64,000 bases of DNA from Paenibacillus sp. V4I7. GTDB taxonomy: Bacteria > Bacillota > Bacilli > Paenibacillales > NBRC-103111. Position numbers and translations under genes: made by a program. The DNA is taken from assembly GCF_030817275.1 (NCBI RefSeq), contig NZ_JAUSZD010000002.1, forward strand, positions 3,596,001 through 3,660,000, written 5' to 3'. Below, piece after piece: positions 39,828-49,123 of this stretch (within the stretch, counting starts at the first letter, position 1; each line of letters starts with the position of its first letter). The notes beneath the pieces are model-generated. The model was not told where the DNA came from and did not search any database. It saw nothing but the letters and a program-made list of their open reading frames with translations.

Positions 39828-39850
39828 TATTGAGCTATTGTTTCCGTTAG
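39828..39850 (+). repeat. attC-like site 3, split by intron B1 and IS110-1
   Basis: TATTGAGCTATTGTTTCCG followed by TTAG, with the remainder TTTAATGAAC on the other side of the IS110 element at 41609. Two different elements lie 23 bp apart in one site. Confidence 0.75.
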
Positions 39851-39964
39851 ATTCCTGTAGATGGATAAATTTCAGCTTTGTCAAAAAAGGAGCGCCTCTG
39901 TACGATGGAAGTACGCTACGGGTCAAAAGCCCTTTAATTCCATCATCCAGGAGGACGCTCTACT

Positions 39965-41230
39965 ATGAAGTTTAAATCACAAGATAAGCAAAATCAACTT
40001 ATTGAAAACATTACCGTTAATCATCTTGTTGTTGGTGTAGACATTGCTCAAGAGACTCATGTTGCCAGAGCGGTTAACTTCCGCGGTGTCGCTCTCGGTA
40101 ATCCTTTAGTGTTTAGTAATGACGAAGATGGCTTTAAGTCCCTCTACCTTTGGATTTGCGATTTGTTAGCCTCATTTAGGTTAACCCAAGTAATCGTTGG
40201 TATGGAACCAACTGGTCACTACTGGTTCAGCCTTGCAGGTTGGCTAAAAAACAAAGAAATCGAAGCCGTACTTGTTAATCCTCATCTAGTTAAAAAGAAT
40301 AAAGAAAACCGCGACAATACACGCTCTAAAAGTGACAAAAAAGATGCTTTAGTTATTGCCGACATGGTGAAAAACGGCTACTACTCCCCTGTTCGTTTCC
40401 ATTCCTCTGAGTATGAGGAGCTGCGAGTACTCATGGCTAACCGAGAAACAGTCGTTAAACGACTTGTAAGTGCCGTTAACCAGATCCACCGCTGGGTCGA
40501 CATTGTCTTCCCTGAACTCAGACAAGTCTTTAAAATCTTAACTTGCAAGGGTGCATTGTTAACCCTTCGGCTTTTTCCGCTCCCGGCTGAGCTATGTAAA
40601 CTAAGTCCTGACGATGTAATTAAAAGTTGGCAGAAATCAATGAAGCGGCATTCTGGTGTGCGTAGAGCTCATCTACTCATCGATTTTGCCAAGAAAACAG
40701 TTGGATCTAAGCAGGCAACACATGCTTACAAACTCCATCTAGAACAGCTCCTTGAGGAGCATGACTTAGCAACTAAGCAACTGCAGAGGATCGAAAAAGA
40801 AGCCAAAGACGTTGTTGATCGTATCCCCTATTCAGGCAAAATCCTTGCCATTACTGGGATAAGTGCAATTGCTCTAGCTGGTATTTTAGGAGAGTCTGGA
40901 GATCTTAGAGGTTATGCGCACGGGAATGCTCTACTCCGTCACGCAGGCCTCAATGTGACCGAAGCAAGCTCGGGTAAATGGAAGGGACAACTGAAGCTCA
41001 GTAAACGAGGCCGTCCACGCCTGCGTCACTTTCTCTATTTAATCACGATGTGCATGGTCATGAGTAACCAAGAATTTAAAGCCTTACACCACTACAATGT
41101 TCAGGTGAAAAAGCTTAAAAAGATGAAGTCTATCATGAAGCTATGTGGAAAGCTAGCTCGACTCTTAGTAGGAATGGCCCGTAGTGATGAAGCCTACAAC
41201 CCCGATAAAATCTTTGCATTAGCAGCTTAA
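39965..41230 (+). CDS. IS110-family DEDD transposase 1
   Basis: 421 residues, AGGAGG upstream. RuvC-like N-domain with VGVDIAQETH (first Asp), VGMEPTGHYWF (Glu), KSDKKDALVIADMV (Asp pair). The C-terminal Tnp_20 domain has GISAIALAGILGESGDLRGYAHGNALLRHAGLN and the catalytic serine region EASSG. IS110 enzymes recombine DNA using an RNA made from the element's own non-coding end. Confidence 0.93.
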   Translation: MKFKSQDKQNQLIENITVNHLVVGVDIAQETHVARAVNFRGVALGNPLVFSNDEDGFKSLYLWICDLLASFRLTQVIVGMEPTGHYWFSLAGWLKNKEIEAVLVNPHLVKKNKENRDNTRSKSDKKDALVIADMVKNGYYSPVRFHSSEYEELRVLMANRETVVKRLVSAVNQIHRWVDIVFPELRQVFKILTCKGALLTLRLFPLPAELCKLSPDDVIKSWQKSMKRHSGVRRAHLLIDFAKKTVGSKQATHAYKLHLEQLLEEHDLATKQLQRIEKEAKDVVDRIPYSGKILAITGISAIALAGILGESGDLRGYAHGNALLRHAGLNVTEASSGKWKGQLKLSKRGRPRLRHFLYLITMCMVMSNQEFKALHHYNVQVKKLKKMKSIMKLCGKLARLLVGMARSDEAYNPDKIFALAA

Positions 41231-41259
41231 AATAAACCTTATCTCACGCAAGTTGGCGT

Positions 41260-41450
41260 ATTCGCAGGAGACAAAGAAAGCACGGAGTATCGGGATACGT
41301 TAAACAAAAGGGCTCCGACCCATTCCGTTAGAAAGACCGACCTCCACCCCTTAGATAGATGTGACGAAGGAATGAAAGGGCTATTGACCCGTTGAGACAT
41401 GGGAGTGAAAATCGCTAAGGGCACCGTGGAGAATACGTGCAGCATTTGGA
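41260..41450 (+). ncRNA. candidate bridge RNA of IS110-1
   Basis: The 3' non-coding part shares conserved blocks with IS110-2 (TTCGCAGGA, CAAAGAAAGCAC, CTCCAC, GACGAAGGAATG, GTGCAGCAT) separated by variable loops. One loop contains CCGTTAGA (41325-41332), identical to this element's own left junction. Placement in the 3' part resembles the IS1111 subgroup. Ends are approximate. Confidence 0.6.
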
Positions 41451-41608
41451 ATGAATTGGGTGAATCAACTCCACCTCTGTTCCCGCATGCCTTTTTAAAC
41501 CAAACGTCTTAGTATATCTCGCTATCTTTCATTCATTATCGAAATCTAAAGGATGAAATCCTGCGAATAGACGAGCTTGCGTGAGGAAATCGGATCATAC
41601 CGAGGGAG

Positions 41609-41780
41609 TTTAATGAACCCAAAACAATGGATATGCAAATATACTTCATGAAAAAGCCCCTCTGTCTAATTAATGTAAAAACCAGTGTGACCAAGCTGGA
41701 GTTGCGTTTCACACCACTCTTCGATTATCGTTCCCTGTACTGTTGTGGACAGGAATATTATTGTTGATAATAAGGAGAAA
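41609..41780. other. remainder of site 3 and spacer before the anti-sigma gene
   Basis: Starts with TTTAATGAAC (right half of site 3). A degenerate ATTATCGTTCCCTGTA at about 41715 resembles the inner site arm. No gene seen. Confidence 0.5.
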
Positions 41781-43142
41781 TTAATCTCCCCAATTTAATG
41801 GTATTTTGATTTCCAATGGTTTTTTAGGCTCTTCCTCAAATACATCAATTGGCATTAGGAATTTGAGCCCTGAAACTGAGTCTAATTTCGGGAATTGTAA
41901 TTTGTAGGAAAAAGTGTCCCTTGAAAGACGTATCGGATGTTTATTGTAGGAATACCGTTTGCCTGAGGAATCTTGAAACATAAGAAAAGGCGTTTGGTTA
42001 TTCGCATCGCTTGCTTCGTAGTAAACGATAGTTGTATCTGCCAAAAACTCAACATTCGTAATCTTGATGAATCCACCATTGTAGCCTTGCATGGTTATGG
42101 GAAATTTATCGGTATAATCCGCATATACATTTTTCTGGTTCACTGTTACTCCTGATGTATCCATAATTACCAAGGTAAGAAAACGCGGTTTAGGATTAAT
42201 CAGAGAAACTGGACTAAAACTTAAAAAATGCTCACCATTCCCTCCCCTCCCTCCAGCATATTCAAAAGGTGTTTCCAAATCATCTTTAATTTTAAAGCTT
42301 AAATCCCGTTCTTTCGATTTTATTTCGAGTTGAGTGGTCACAGGTGTGAATGTAATTTTATTTACGGTAATTGTTATATTTTTATAAGCAGCCGATATTT
42401 CGGGATGAAAAGTTGTGGTAAGACGTGATGATTTTTCACTTGATAAAGGAACTGTAACCTTCCAATTCCCCTTTGTATTCCCAATTTGATTTACGGACAT
42501 GGTTATCTCTGGATGATCTGGTAACGTTGCAGTATCAATCAAGGTTGTTCCTACGAAAGTATGGTCACCGGTTATTGTAAAGACATGGGTCGATATCATA
42601 GTAGGGTGAGCACCCTCGATTTTATAATCGTAATTCATAGTAGCGTCCTCTGAAGTTAACTTTGTCTGAGTATTGAGGAAATCGACTTCATAATTAATCA
42701 CAATTTGAAACCCATCATAAAACACGTCCACAATGGAAAATTTGATGTCTTTATTCGTAGCTGATAGGTTCACCGACGTACTTAAGTTTTTTTGATCGAT
42801 TTGTTCTAATCCGTTGGGGAGGCCTCCTGAATGCTTATACAGTAATTCAATAAAAGGGATTTTTTTTAACGTTGCACCAAATGTTTGAGATATCATTCCT
42901 GCTCCGAAAACGAATACCAAGCATAAGACAACTACGTTGAGTGATAATATCCATTTTCTCCGCTTGGTTGATTTTAGCAGATGTCCCGCTCTTTGATTTC
43001 CGCGATTTGACTGCTGATAAAGATGCCAAAGGTACTCAAACGATGAGGGAGGGGTGAGAAGTTTCACACGGTCTTGCACGGCCTTTGCTACATCAGACGG
43101 AAATTCGCTCTCTCTTTTCTCGTGATTGGCATTCAGAGTCAT
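41781..43142 (-). CDS. anti-sigma factor-like DUF4179 membrane protein
   Basis: 453 residues. A cytoplasmic N-terminal part of about 65 residues, one transmembrane helix (WILSLNVVVLCLVFVFGAGMI, about 68-88), then a large extracytoplasmic region with DUF4179-like beta domain (GATLKKIPFIELLYKHSGG, IKFSIVDVFYDGFQIVINY). Its start overlaps the sigma gene stop by 4 bp, so the two are made together. It likely holds the sigma factor at the membrane until an envelope signal releases it. Confidence 0.82.
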   Translation of the reverse strand: MTLNANHEKRESEFPSDVAKAVQDRVKLLTPPSSFEYLWHLYQQSNRGNQRAGHLLKSTKRRKWILSLNVVVLCLVFVFGAGMISQTFGATLKKIPFIELLYKHSGGLPNGLEQIDQKNLSTSVNLSATNKDIKFSIVDVFYDGFQIVINYEVDFLNTQTKLTSEDATMNYDYKIEGAHPTMISTHVFTITGDHTFVGTTLIDTATLPDHPEITMSVNQIGNTKGNWKVTVPLSSEKSSRLTTTFHPEISAAYKNITITVNKITFTPVTTQLEIKSKERDLSFKIKDDLETPFEYAGGRGGNGEHFLSFSPVSLINPKPRFLTLVIMDTSGVTVNQKNVYADYTDKFPITMQGYNGGFIKITNVEFLADTTIVYYEASDANNQTPFLMFQDSSGKRYSYNKHPIRLSRDTFSYKLQFPKLDSVSGLKFLMPIDVFEEEPKKPLEIKIPLNWGD

Positions 43143-43675
43143 TTCATATTCTCCTTTATTGGAATGAGAAGATAGTTATCCTCATTGTTTTCCCTTAATT
43201 GTTTTAAAGCCGCATGTAATCTGGATTTACAAGTTCCTAGTCGAATACCTAAAATAGACGCAACCTCTTGGAGAGTTAATCCAGCATAATAATGCAAAAT
43301 AATGACATCTTTTCTTTTTTTCAATAAGTTGTTGACCACTTGCCATAATTCTTGTTCCCTTTCATTTTTCAGAATCAAATCTTCCAAGGAGTCAGACATG
43401 GCATCATCTGGAACTTTTCCGAAGAAGGTGAGCCATCGCTGCTTTCTTTGTGTGCTTCTTATCAAATTTATCGTCATCCGAAATAGCCATGGACGTAGGG
43501 GTTTTGATGGATCATACAAATGAAATTTTTGAAATGCTCGCAAAAATGTTTCCTGTGTAATGTCATCAGCCAGCATTTTTGACTTGGTCATCATAAGTGC
43601 AATTCCATACACATATGAGGAATATTCTATATACATTTCTTTGGATTGTTGCTCTGATATCGGGTATTCCCTCAT
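43139..43675 (-). CDS. ECF-type RNA polymerase sigma factor
   Basis: 178 residues with sigma region 2 (YSSYVYGIALMMTKSKMLADDITQETFLRAFQKFHLY, RPWLFRMTINLIRS) and region 4 (LLKKRKDVIILHYYAGLTLQEVASILGIRLGTCKSRLHAALKQLR). GGGGG lies about 7 nt before the ATG. Paired with the overlapping DUF4179 anti-sigma gene. The pair is the only minus-strand two-gene unit seen between cassette sites, and the promoter may be self-activated. Confidence 0.92.
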   Translation of the reverse strand: MREYPISEQQSKEMYIEYSSYVYGIALMMTKSKMLADDITQETFLRAFQKFHLYDPSKPLRPWLFRMTINLIRSTQRKQRWLTFFGKVPDDAMSDSLEDLILKNEREQELWQVVNNLLKKRKDVIILHYYAGLTLQEVASILGIRLGTCKSRLHAALKQLRENNEDNYLLIPIKENMK

Positions 43676-43804
43676 TAACTATCCCCCTTCCTTAAATTTC
43701 ATAGTAAATACGCTTTCGAATCAGAAATGGTTCGATTTAAGATGGAATTATATTGAATGTTTACAGTTACTATGATTTTTAGAAAGCATCACTCCAACTG
43801 CTGA

Positions 43805-43877
43805 AAGGCCACCGATCATTGCTGTCGGCAGCCTTCTATTAATTTTTATTGAGCTACCGTTCTGCGTTAGCTTAACA
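43805..43877 (+). repeat. attC-like site 4
   Basis: Hairpin AAGGC/GCCTT (43805-43836), then TATTGAGCTACCGTT and GCGTTAGCTTAAC (43847-43877). Lies about 70 bp past the stop of the lipoprotein at 43947. Confidence 0.7.
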
Positions 43878-43946
43878 AAATAGCACGATTTAGGTGTCAT
43901 GATTATCAGTCTTATAATTAAGCAGAAGTTGAAATATAAAATGTAA

Positions 43947-44462
43947 TTATATCGGTAATTGGTTAGATAATTGATACCAACCCTTTGTCCCAATGGAATG
44001 TAAAAGTAATTTTTTTGCGGTATCATCAAATTTATCATAGTTATATTCCGACCGCATCTTAATCTCTTTAAAAAAAGATTTGGTTTCGGAGCTCCTTACA
44101 TAGACAATATCCTTATATTCAGATACATCATTTTTCACGTATTCAAGTTGTAAATAATACACTTCAGTAACATCATTAATCGGAAGTTCTACAGCTTCTC
44201 GCATTTTTAGCTTTGAATCGTATTCCATAATTTCATTACGTTCAGAAATCACCTTCACTAGCATTGGTTGCGACTTTACAGAATGTTTAGAGGAATATAG
44301 AGAAACGTTGATGGTTTTTAAAATCGCTTGTTCATTAACATCTTTTCCTGTAACTTCACTTGTAGCGGTTTGGTTCTGAGACACTGTTACTCCTGAATTA
44401 TTGGTTGAAGACGAACATCCAAATATAAAGAACAGTGTCGTAATGATAAACAGATTTTTCAC
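43947..44462 (-). CDS. hypothetical lipoprotein (cassette gene)
   Basis: 171 residues. Signal peptide MKNLFIITTLFFIFGCSSS with lipobox FIFGC, a Ser/Thr/Asn-rich linker to about residue 45, then a mixed alpha/beta domain (VYYLQLEYVKNDVSEYKDIVYV). AGGAGTG precedes the ATG. No family recognised. Site 4 follows its 3' end and site 5 lies before its start. Confidence 0.75.
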   Translation of the reverse strand: MKNLFIITTLFFIFGCSSSTNNSGVTVSQNQTATSEVTGKDVNEQAILKTINVSLYSSKHSVKSQPMLVKVISERNEIMEYDSKLKMREAVELPINDVTEVYYLQLEYVKNDVSEYKDIVYVRSSETKSFFKEIKMRSEYNYDKFDDTAKKLLLHSIGTKGWYQLSNQLPI

Positions 44463-44554
44463 TGGAACACTCCTATCCTAACACCCCATTAGTAATTATT
44501 ACCTTCATAATATACTTAGACGACATAAAGCAACGTTCAGAGTTCCGATATGGG

Positions 44555-44575
44555 TATCCGTTAGTTTAATGAAAC
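44555..44575 (+). repeat. attC-like site 5 (one end)
   Basis: TATCCGTTAGTTTAATGAAAC, 30-50 bp past the stop of the lipoprotein at 44608. No clear hairpin or second motif. Confidence 0.6.
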
Positions 44576-44607
44576 GAGCCACGGAAAAAAGTTTAGTGAT
44601 GTTTATT

Positions 44608-45339
44608 CTATCTGTGCGGGACTTCTCCAGTTGATCGATACAAATTGATGTCATAATCGAATAGTGTCTTAACCCATAATTTCCAGTCATATTTAAAACC
44701 AGGCTCGCAATCGTATCTCATAAATTTTTGATTCTCATCTTTTATATAAAAAGTTGGTATTCCATTATCTTGAAGAATAAACCACACTTCTGCTGTTTTA
44801 AAATGTTCATCTCCATTATGAGTTTTCATTAACAAATCCACTGGATTATTAAAAATCAATTGTAAAAAATAATTGTAATTACCGCTAATTGTTTCATTTA
44901 AACCAATTTTCTTACTTAATAACTTTTGGCTGAAAGAATCTACAGGTTCATTTATATCATTTTTATTATAAGTAAAATACTGTAGGTGATTTACAATTAC
45001 CATTGCTTTTGAAAGTGCAATACCTATACGTTCCTCATGATTTGAAAAAGAGGATTTTGTATTCCTATACACTTCCATCTCAGGAGGAAGTTCAGTATTA
45101 AACTCTTTCCTGAAATTTATCGTGTTGTTTATATCAATTTTCCCTTTTTCAATGTCATTATATTTAGAGACTTCTTCTTGGAATGTAATTAATGCTTCTT
45201 TTTGTTTATTAAGTTCTTCTTGCTTTTGCTGTAATTGTTCATTTAATTTCGATATTACTTGTGTGTTGTTAGAACTATTGTTACAACAACCTACAAGGAA
45301 TACTACAAGAAAAATAATGGTAATACCTGATCTTTTCAT
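44608..45339 (-). CDS. coiled-coil lipoprotein (cassette gene)
   Basis: 243 residues from ATG 45339 (GGGGAGAT 7 nt upstream). Lipobox VFLVGC, then a coiled coil (VISKLNEQLQQKQEELNKQKEALITFQEEVSKY) and a C-terminal domain with FHTAEVWFILQDNG-like beta pattern (ending TLFDYDINLYRSTGEVPHR). Surface-anchored; function unknown. Confidence 0.75.
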   Translation of the reverse strand: MKRSGITIIFLVVFLVGCCNNSSNNTQVISKLNEQLQQKQEELNKQKEALITFQEEVSKYNDIEKGKIDINNTINFRKEFNTELPPEMEVYRNTKSSFSNHEERIGIALSKAMVIVNHLQYFTYNKNDINEPVDSFSQKLLSKKIGLNETISGNYNYFLQLIFNNPVDLLMKTHNGDEHFKTAEVWFILQDNGIPTFYIKDENQKFMRYDCEPGFKYDWKLWVKTLFDYDINLYRSTGEVPHR

Positions 45340-45527
45340 ATTAGATCTCCCCATTTTTTGTGGTACATCAAATTCACCTTACTCTTATATGCAAACTTCT
45401 TATCAGGACATTTTGCAGTTGGCTTATCAAACTTTGTAGTTAAAAGTTATGTTAATGACATTCGTTGAATAACCACTTGTTTCCTTTTTTTACGCATTCA
45501 CTTAGAAAAACAAGTTTTAGCACTATT

Positions 45528-45620
45528 CTGCCCGTTACCTCAATGAACAAAGCAGGTCGCCGCGGCGCCTGCTTTGTTTGCATGTCTTTATGAATCTAAG
45601 AATATCCGTTAGCGTAATGA
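45528..45620 (+). repeat. attC-like site 6 (complete)
   Basis: CTGCCCGTTACCTCAATGAA, hairpin AACAAAGCAGG/CCTGCTTTGTT, then TATCCGTTAGCGTAATGA. The stop codon of the gene at 45609 (TAA) is inside the right motif. Confidence 0.8.
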
Positions 45621-46073
45621 AGTTTCGGCTAGATTTAATTCTGGATTGAATAATTTATTTTTCTTTAAAAAAGTCTTTAAACTGTGGTTTTTAACATGGA
45701 CAGCAACAAGACCTTCTTCTTTTGTAAATACGAGTAGAGTTGGAAAATAAGTTTTGGACGGACTTATAAACATCACTACTTCTGTAACTGTTCCAGTAAT
45801 CCATTCGTTATTAACTTTGTAAGGTGGCACAAGAGGGATCTTAATGGCTAAGCCCTCGCTTGGTTCGATTTTTAAGGAACCTAAGGTACCATTCGCAGAG
45901 GACAACCATTCTTTAACCTGGTTCTGCAATGAATTAGAGTTTTTTATTGTGAGGATTATCTCACCTTTTTTAATATCCAACACTTCTGCTCCATCTGATG
46001 CCCCAACTGTTTGAGCAAAAAGGAGACTAAATACTGCCACAAGGAATAACATGCGATCTAATGTTTTCAACAA
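45609..46073 (-). CDS. small secreted protein (cassette gene)
   Basis: 154 residues from TTG 46073, which has GGAGG 8 nt upstream; the ATG at 46109 is also open. A signal peptide (MLFLVAVFSLLFAQTVGASDG) precedes a beta-rich domain of about 125 residues (VLDIKKGEIILTIKNSNSLQNQVKEWL, ITGTVTEVVMFI). The coding region ends within site 6, where TAA is part of the TAACGG motif. Unknown function. Confidence 0.7.
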   Translation of the reverse strand: MLKTLDRMLFLVAVFSLLFAQTVGASDGAEVLDIKKGEIILTIKNSNSLQNQVKEWLSSANGTLGSLKIEPSEGLAIKIPLVPPYKVNNEWITGTVTEVVMFISPSKTYFPTLLVFTKEEGLVAVHVKNHSLKTFLKKNKLFNPELNLAETSLR

Positions 46074-46147
46074 TAATTCAACCTCCACTTGAAGGTAATA
46101 TTCCCCCATTCTAATGAAAATATTTTCCTTCTACCAATTGAATTATG

Positions 46148-46236
46148 CTGCCCGTTACTTTAACGAAACCAGGGAGCAGCGCCGCGTGGCAGCTGCTCCC
46201 TGGTTTCTTGCGCTATCGTTCAGCGATAGTTTAATC
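46148..46236 (+). repeat. attC-like site 7 (complete)
   Basis: CTGCCCGTTACTTTAACGA, hairpin AACCAGGGAGCAGC/GCTGCTCCCTGGTT, then CGCTATCGTTCAGCGATAG and TTTAATCA. The stop of the gene at 46235 touches its right end. Confidence 0.8.
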
Positions 46237-46639
46237 ACCGCCGTAGCTCCTTTTGGTACTTCATAAAAGCTGCAAGATTGTCTGAGCCTCCAAGAAACAA
46301 CCCTCCAAAAATTGCCATTACAACAGTAATTATCAACATCAACCATCCACTAAAAGCCTGTAAGATTCCAGCTTGTTTTAATAAATAAAATAGACCTGCC
46401 AAAATATCCTGAAATAACAAAAACGGGATTATAAACTCTGTCCACTTATATCCCTTGTAGAATAAGTATGAGAATAAGGAAAATAACCCCAAGGAAACGA
46501 GTTGTTTGAATACATTTTCAAACCCATTTGTCAGAATGTAATGTATAAAATTGAACACTTCAACAGCAAGAACAATAATGATGATGGAAAATACCAATTT
46601 TCTTCCTTTTTTGATTTGTTCGTCATCAAAATAATTCAT
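46235..46639 (-). CDS. four-helix membrane protein (cassette gene)
   Basis: 134 residues with four hydrophobic segments (about 13-33, 42-63, 69-88 and 92-115) and a charged N-terminus (NYFDDEQIKKGRK). No family recognised. The gene ends at the edge of site 7. Confidence 0.7.
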   Translation of the reverse strand: MNYFDDEQIKKGRKLVFSIIIIVLAVEVFNFIHYILTNGFENVFKQLVSLGLFSLFSYLFYKGYKWTEFIIPFLLFQDILAGLFYLLKQAGILQAFSGWLMLIITVVMAIFGGLFLGGSDNLAAFMKYQKELRR

Positions 46640-46747
46640 GATTTACCGCCCTATCTTTTTCGCAAGGTTAAAAAATTACGTATTAGTAATATTCCCAATA
46701 GTTTACAAGCTAGTCGCATGCGGAATGGTTGTTATTGTTGCGCAAAC

Positions 46748-46830
46748 CTGCCCGTTAGCTGAAAAAGGCAGCCTATTCTAACCGGCTGACATACGTTGCA
46801 GACCTATCGTTTTCCAAAATAACTTAACCA
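46748..46830 (+). repeat. attC-like site 8 (degenerate right end)
   Basis: CTGCCCGTTAGCTGAAAAAGG, hairpin with GGCAGCC/GGCTG, then CCTATCGTTTTCC without a clean second GTTAG. Confidence 0.6.
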
Positions 46831-46872
46831 AATTACAAACATGGTTGCTCAAGTTTCAATTTTGGGTAATAC

Positions 46873-48213
46873 TCATTCCTTAATTTTGAACTCGGCGTAA
46901 ATCACTTTCTCTATTGAAGTTCCGTTCCCTTCTACTTCTTTACTGATCCTGTAAGTGCCTGGCTTTAGATTTTTATAAGTAACTGTTTGTTCCCAAATTT
47001 CCCTAACGTGCAAATTCAATCCGATTGCAGAAATAGCTTGATTCCTTTTTAATGGAACTTCAACCCAAGTTTTATTTTCGTTTCGTTCCATCTTATAGTT
47101 TAAGCCGTAAAAAAGTGAAGTTGGACCTGAATTAACCATTGTGATCGTCAATGATCCACTGCTCGGATAAGCGACTTTATCTAAATTGATCTCAGCATTT
47201 ACTTGTTGAATGGGTACTTCATATGAATTAAGGACAACATCCTCTACATTGCCTCCAACGATAACCTCACCTGTAATGAAATAATGGGCTCCCTCTTTTT
47301 CCGGAAGTTTTACAGTAACCCTCGGGTCCCAGCCTGTTTTTACTATAGGTACGTGTTGTTCATCCACGAGTTTAACGAATGTTCCATCTGCATTTCTTTC
47401 GGTTAACTTAAATCGGATGATGTTTGAATCAAGTTTCACTTTATTCTCTTCACTTAGACCAACAGCCATTGTTACTTCCTCGCCGGGTTTTTTAACTAAT
47501 GCAAACTCGTTGTAAATTTCTACCTGTTGTTTATAAGTCCACTTACCTGATTGAGGTAGAAACTCATAGAAGTTTATCTGTTCCATTTTCTTTTGATTCT
47601 GCACTAAGTCACCCCCATTTTCTCTCCTTGTATTGCTGCCTGACGGGAAGTGATAACTTGATTGGGGATCTTCGTTTATGACATCCAGCATATCTGCACC
47701 AAAAGTGGTTATTAACTCTACTTTTTGAGAATCTTCCATATAAGCTTCAACAACTACTTTTCCACTCTTCAAATCAATATGCGACGAAAAACCATCAATA
47801 TTCTTAAGTTTTTCAGCAAGGTTTATTTGTAGCTGTTTCAAGTCCTTCATCTTGTACTTCGCTTTCTTGAAGCTAACACCTTTGTCCCCAAATAATATTT
47901 GAAGTGTTGTCATTAGTTCTTTTGTTTTGTTATCTTCTATTTCCAACACAAAAACGTATTCGATTTTATCGGCATTTTCGGAACTCAAATAATAGTACCC
48001 ATAGGTTTCGAACTCTCCATTTGGGAAAATCCTGCTGATCTCGCTTTCCATAGCAACATCATATTGCTTTTCAAAATCAAATAATTTCTTTTGATCATCG
48101 TTTAGCAATGCTTTTACAGGGTCTTCTGCTGATAATGATTGATTTGTTGAAACGTATAAAATACAAGCACCCAGTAAAAAGGATCCAATAACAAATAATA
48201 TCTTTTTTTTCAT
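46873..48213 (-). CDS. secreted protein with C-terminal bacterial Ig-like domain (cassette gene)
   Basis: 446 residues. Signal peptide ILFVIGSFLLGACILYVSTNQSLSA; the GAC could be a lipobox cysteine. The middle part (residues 30-230) is helical/beta and unrecognised. The C-terminal ~110 residues match the Bacillus-type intracellular-inhibitor/Ig-like fold pattern (SSGSLTITMVNSGPTSLFYGLNYKMER, WVEVPLK, LKPGTYRI). Largest gene of this part of the array. Probably a surface or secreted factor. Confidence 0.75.
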   Translation of the reverse strand: MKKKILFVIGSFLLGACILYVSTNQSLSAEDPVKALLNDDQKKLFDFEKQYDVAMESEISRIFPNGEFETYGYYYLSSENADKIEYVFVLEIEDNKTKELMTTLQILFGDKGVSFKKAKYKMKDLKQLQINLAEKLKNIDGFSSHIDLKSGKVVVEAYMEDSQKVELITTFGADMLDVINEDPQSSYHFPSGSNTRRENGGDLVQNQKKMEQINFYEFLPQSGKWTYKQQVEIYNEFALVKKPGEEVTMAVGLSEENKVKLDSNIIRFKLTERNADGTFVKLVDEQHVPIVKTGWDPRVTVKLPEKEGAHYFITGEVIVGGNVEDVVLNSYEVPIQQVNAEINLDKVAYPSSGSLTITMVNSGPTSLFYGLNYKMERNENKTWVEVPLKRNQAISAIGLNLHVREIWEQTVTYKNLKPGTYRISKEVEGNGTSIEKVIYAEFKIKE

Positions 48214-48374
48214 GAACTAACCTGCTCTCATATTTACAAATTACTTTGTATTGATGTAAACATAGCAAAACAAAGAAGGTAATGTATATTGGTAATTTAT
48301 AGAAATACATATCTGTTTTTTAAAAGAATAAAATGCATAAACTATACCTTTAATTTTAATGGTTACTTCAGTAG

Positions 48375-48443
48375 AAAAAGGGATCACGGCTTGAGCGGTT
48401 GCCGTGATCCCTTTTTAAGTATAGTTTTCCGTTAGCGGAATAA
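48375..48443 (+). repeat. attC-like site 9, hairpin doubles as terminator
   Basis: AAAAAGGGATCACGGC pairs with GCCGTGATCCCTTTTT, then ATAGTTTTCCGTTAGCGGAA. It lies at the 3' end of the gene at 48458. Confidence 0.75.
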
Positions 48444-48457
48444 ATCGATGCACACAT

Positions 48458-48904
48458 TTACTTCCTTTCAACCTCACTTACAATAGGTTCTGATGCGGAA
48501 ACGATGTCCACTATATGATTAAGACATATAATCCCATAATGCTTAAAGGGACCTGGGTAATCTTCAGTTGCAATTGATCCCATTTGAATAAAATCTAAAT
48601 ATCTAGACTTATTGTATATTCTAAAAACCCGACCCTCATATTCTTCATAATCATCCAATACCGTAAAACTTTCGTTTATAATCGAATAACCGATATACCA
48701 TTCGAATTCTAACTTAATTAGAGGTAGTTTGTAATCAATATCCATTGAGAAAACATCGTTGATTTCCTTTTCGCCGATCTTTATCGTTTCGGGAGTTAAG
48801 CTTGTCTTACTTCGGCTAAAAGTGAGACAAAGAAAATTATCACGGGGTTCACTTATGCTATCTAAATAGATGTCTTTCATCGCCATTAGGTCGTTAAATT
48901 TCAT
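48458..48904 (-). CDS. hypothetical cytoplasmic protein (cassette gene)
   Basis: 148 residues, AGAGGAG 7 nt before the ATG. Rich in beta strands and acidic residues (VFSMDIDYKLPLIKLEFEWYIGYSI, ITDY-like loops), no signal peptide. Size and composition resemble immunity-type proteins but no family is recognised. Followed by site 9. Confidence 0.7.
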   Translation of the reverse strand: MKFNDLMAMKDIYLDSISEPRDNFLCLTFSRSKTSLTPETIKIGEKEINDVFSMDIDYKLPLIKLEFEWYIGYSIINESFTVLDDYEEYEGRVFRIYNKSRYLDFIQMGSIATEDYPGPFKHYGIICLNHIVDIVSASEPIVSEVERK

Positions 48905-48977
48905 ATGTTAACTCCTCTTGGTTTCCAGTTTATTGAGGAACAATTAAGAGGAAATTCAACACAGTTACTCCATTATC

Positions 48978-48995
48978 CTGCCCGTTAGTTCAACG
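48978..48995 (+). repeat. attC-like site 10 (one end)
   Basis: CTGCCCGTTAGTTCAACG followed by GGTTACCG and a GCAGCC-containing segment. Between the gene at 48458 and the plus-strand gene at 49124. Confidence 0.6.
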
Positions 48996-49123
48996 GTTAC
49001 CGTTTATGCTGCAGCCTGTTGTCGTTTTGCTCTACTTCTGTGAGATTGTCAAACAGAGACCTTTAACCTAGGAAAAACTTTTTGCATATAATAAACGAAT
49101 TTCAGGAAAGGTAGGTTGTAAAC

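Larger units (their letters stand above)
39851..41608 (+). mobile_element. IS110-family insertion sequence 1
   Basis: Ends are defined by comparison with copy 2: the left starts ATTCCTGTAG and the right ends GAGGGAG (each within 2 nt). Joining the flanks recreates CCGTTAGTTTAATGAAC, the cassette-site motif. No inverted repeats or target duplication, as is usual for the family. A short 5' and a long 3' non-coding part. Confidence 0.85.
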
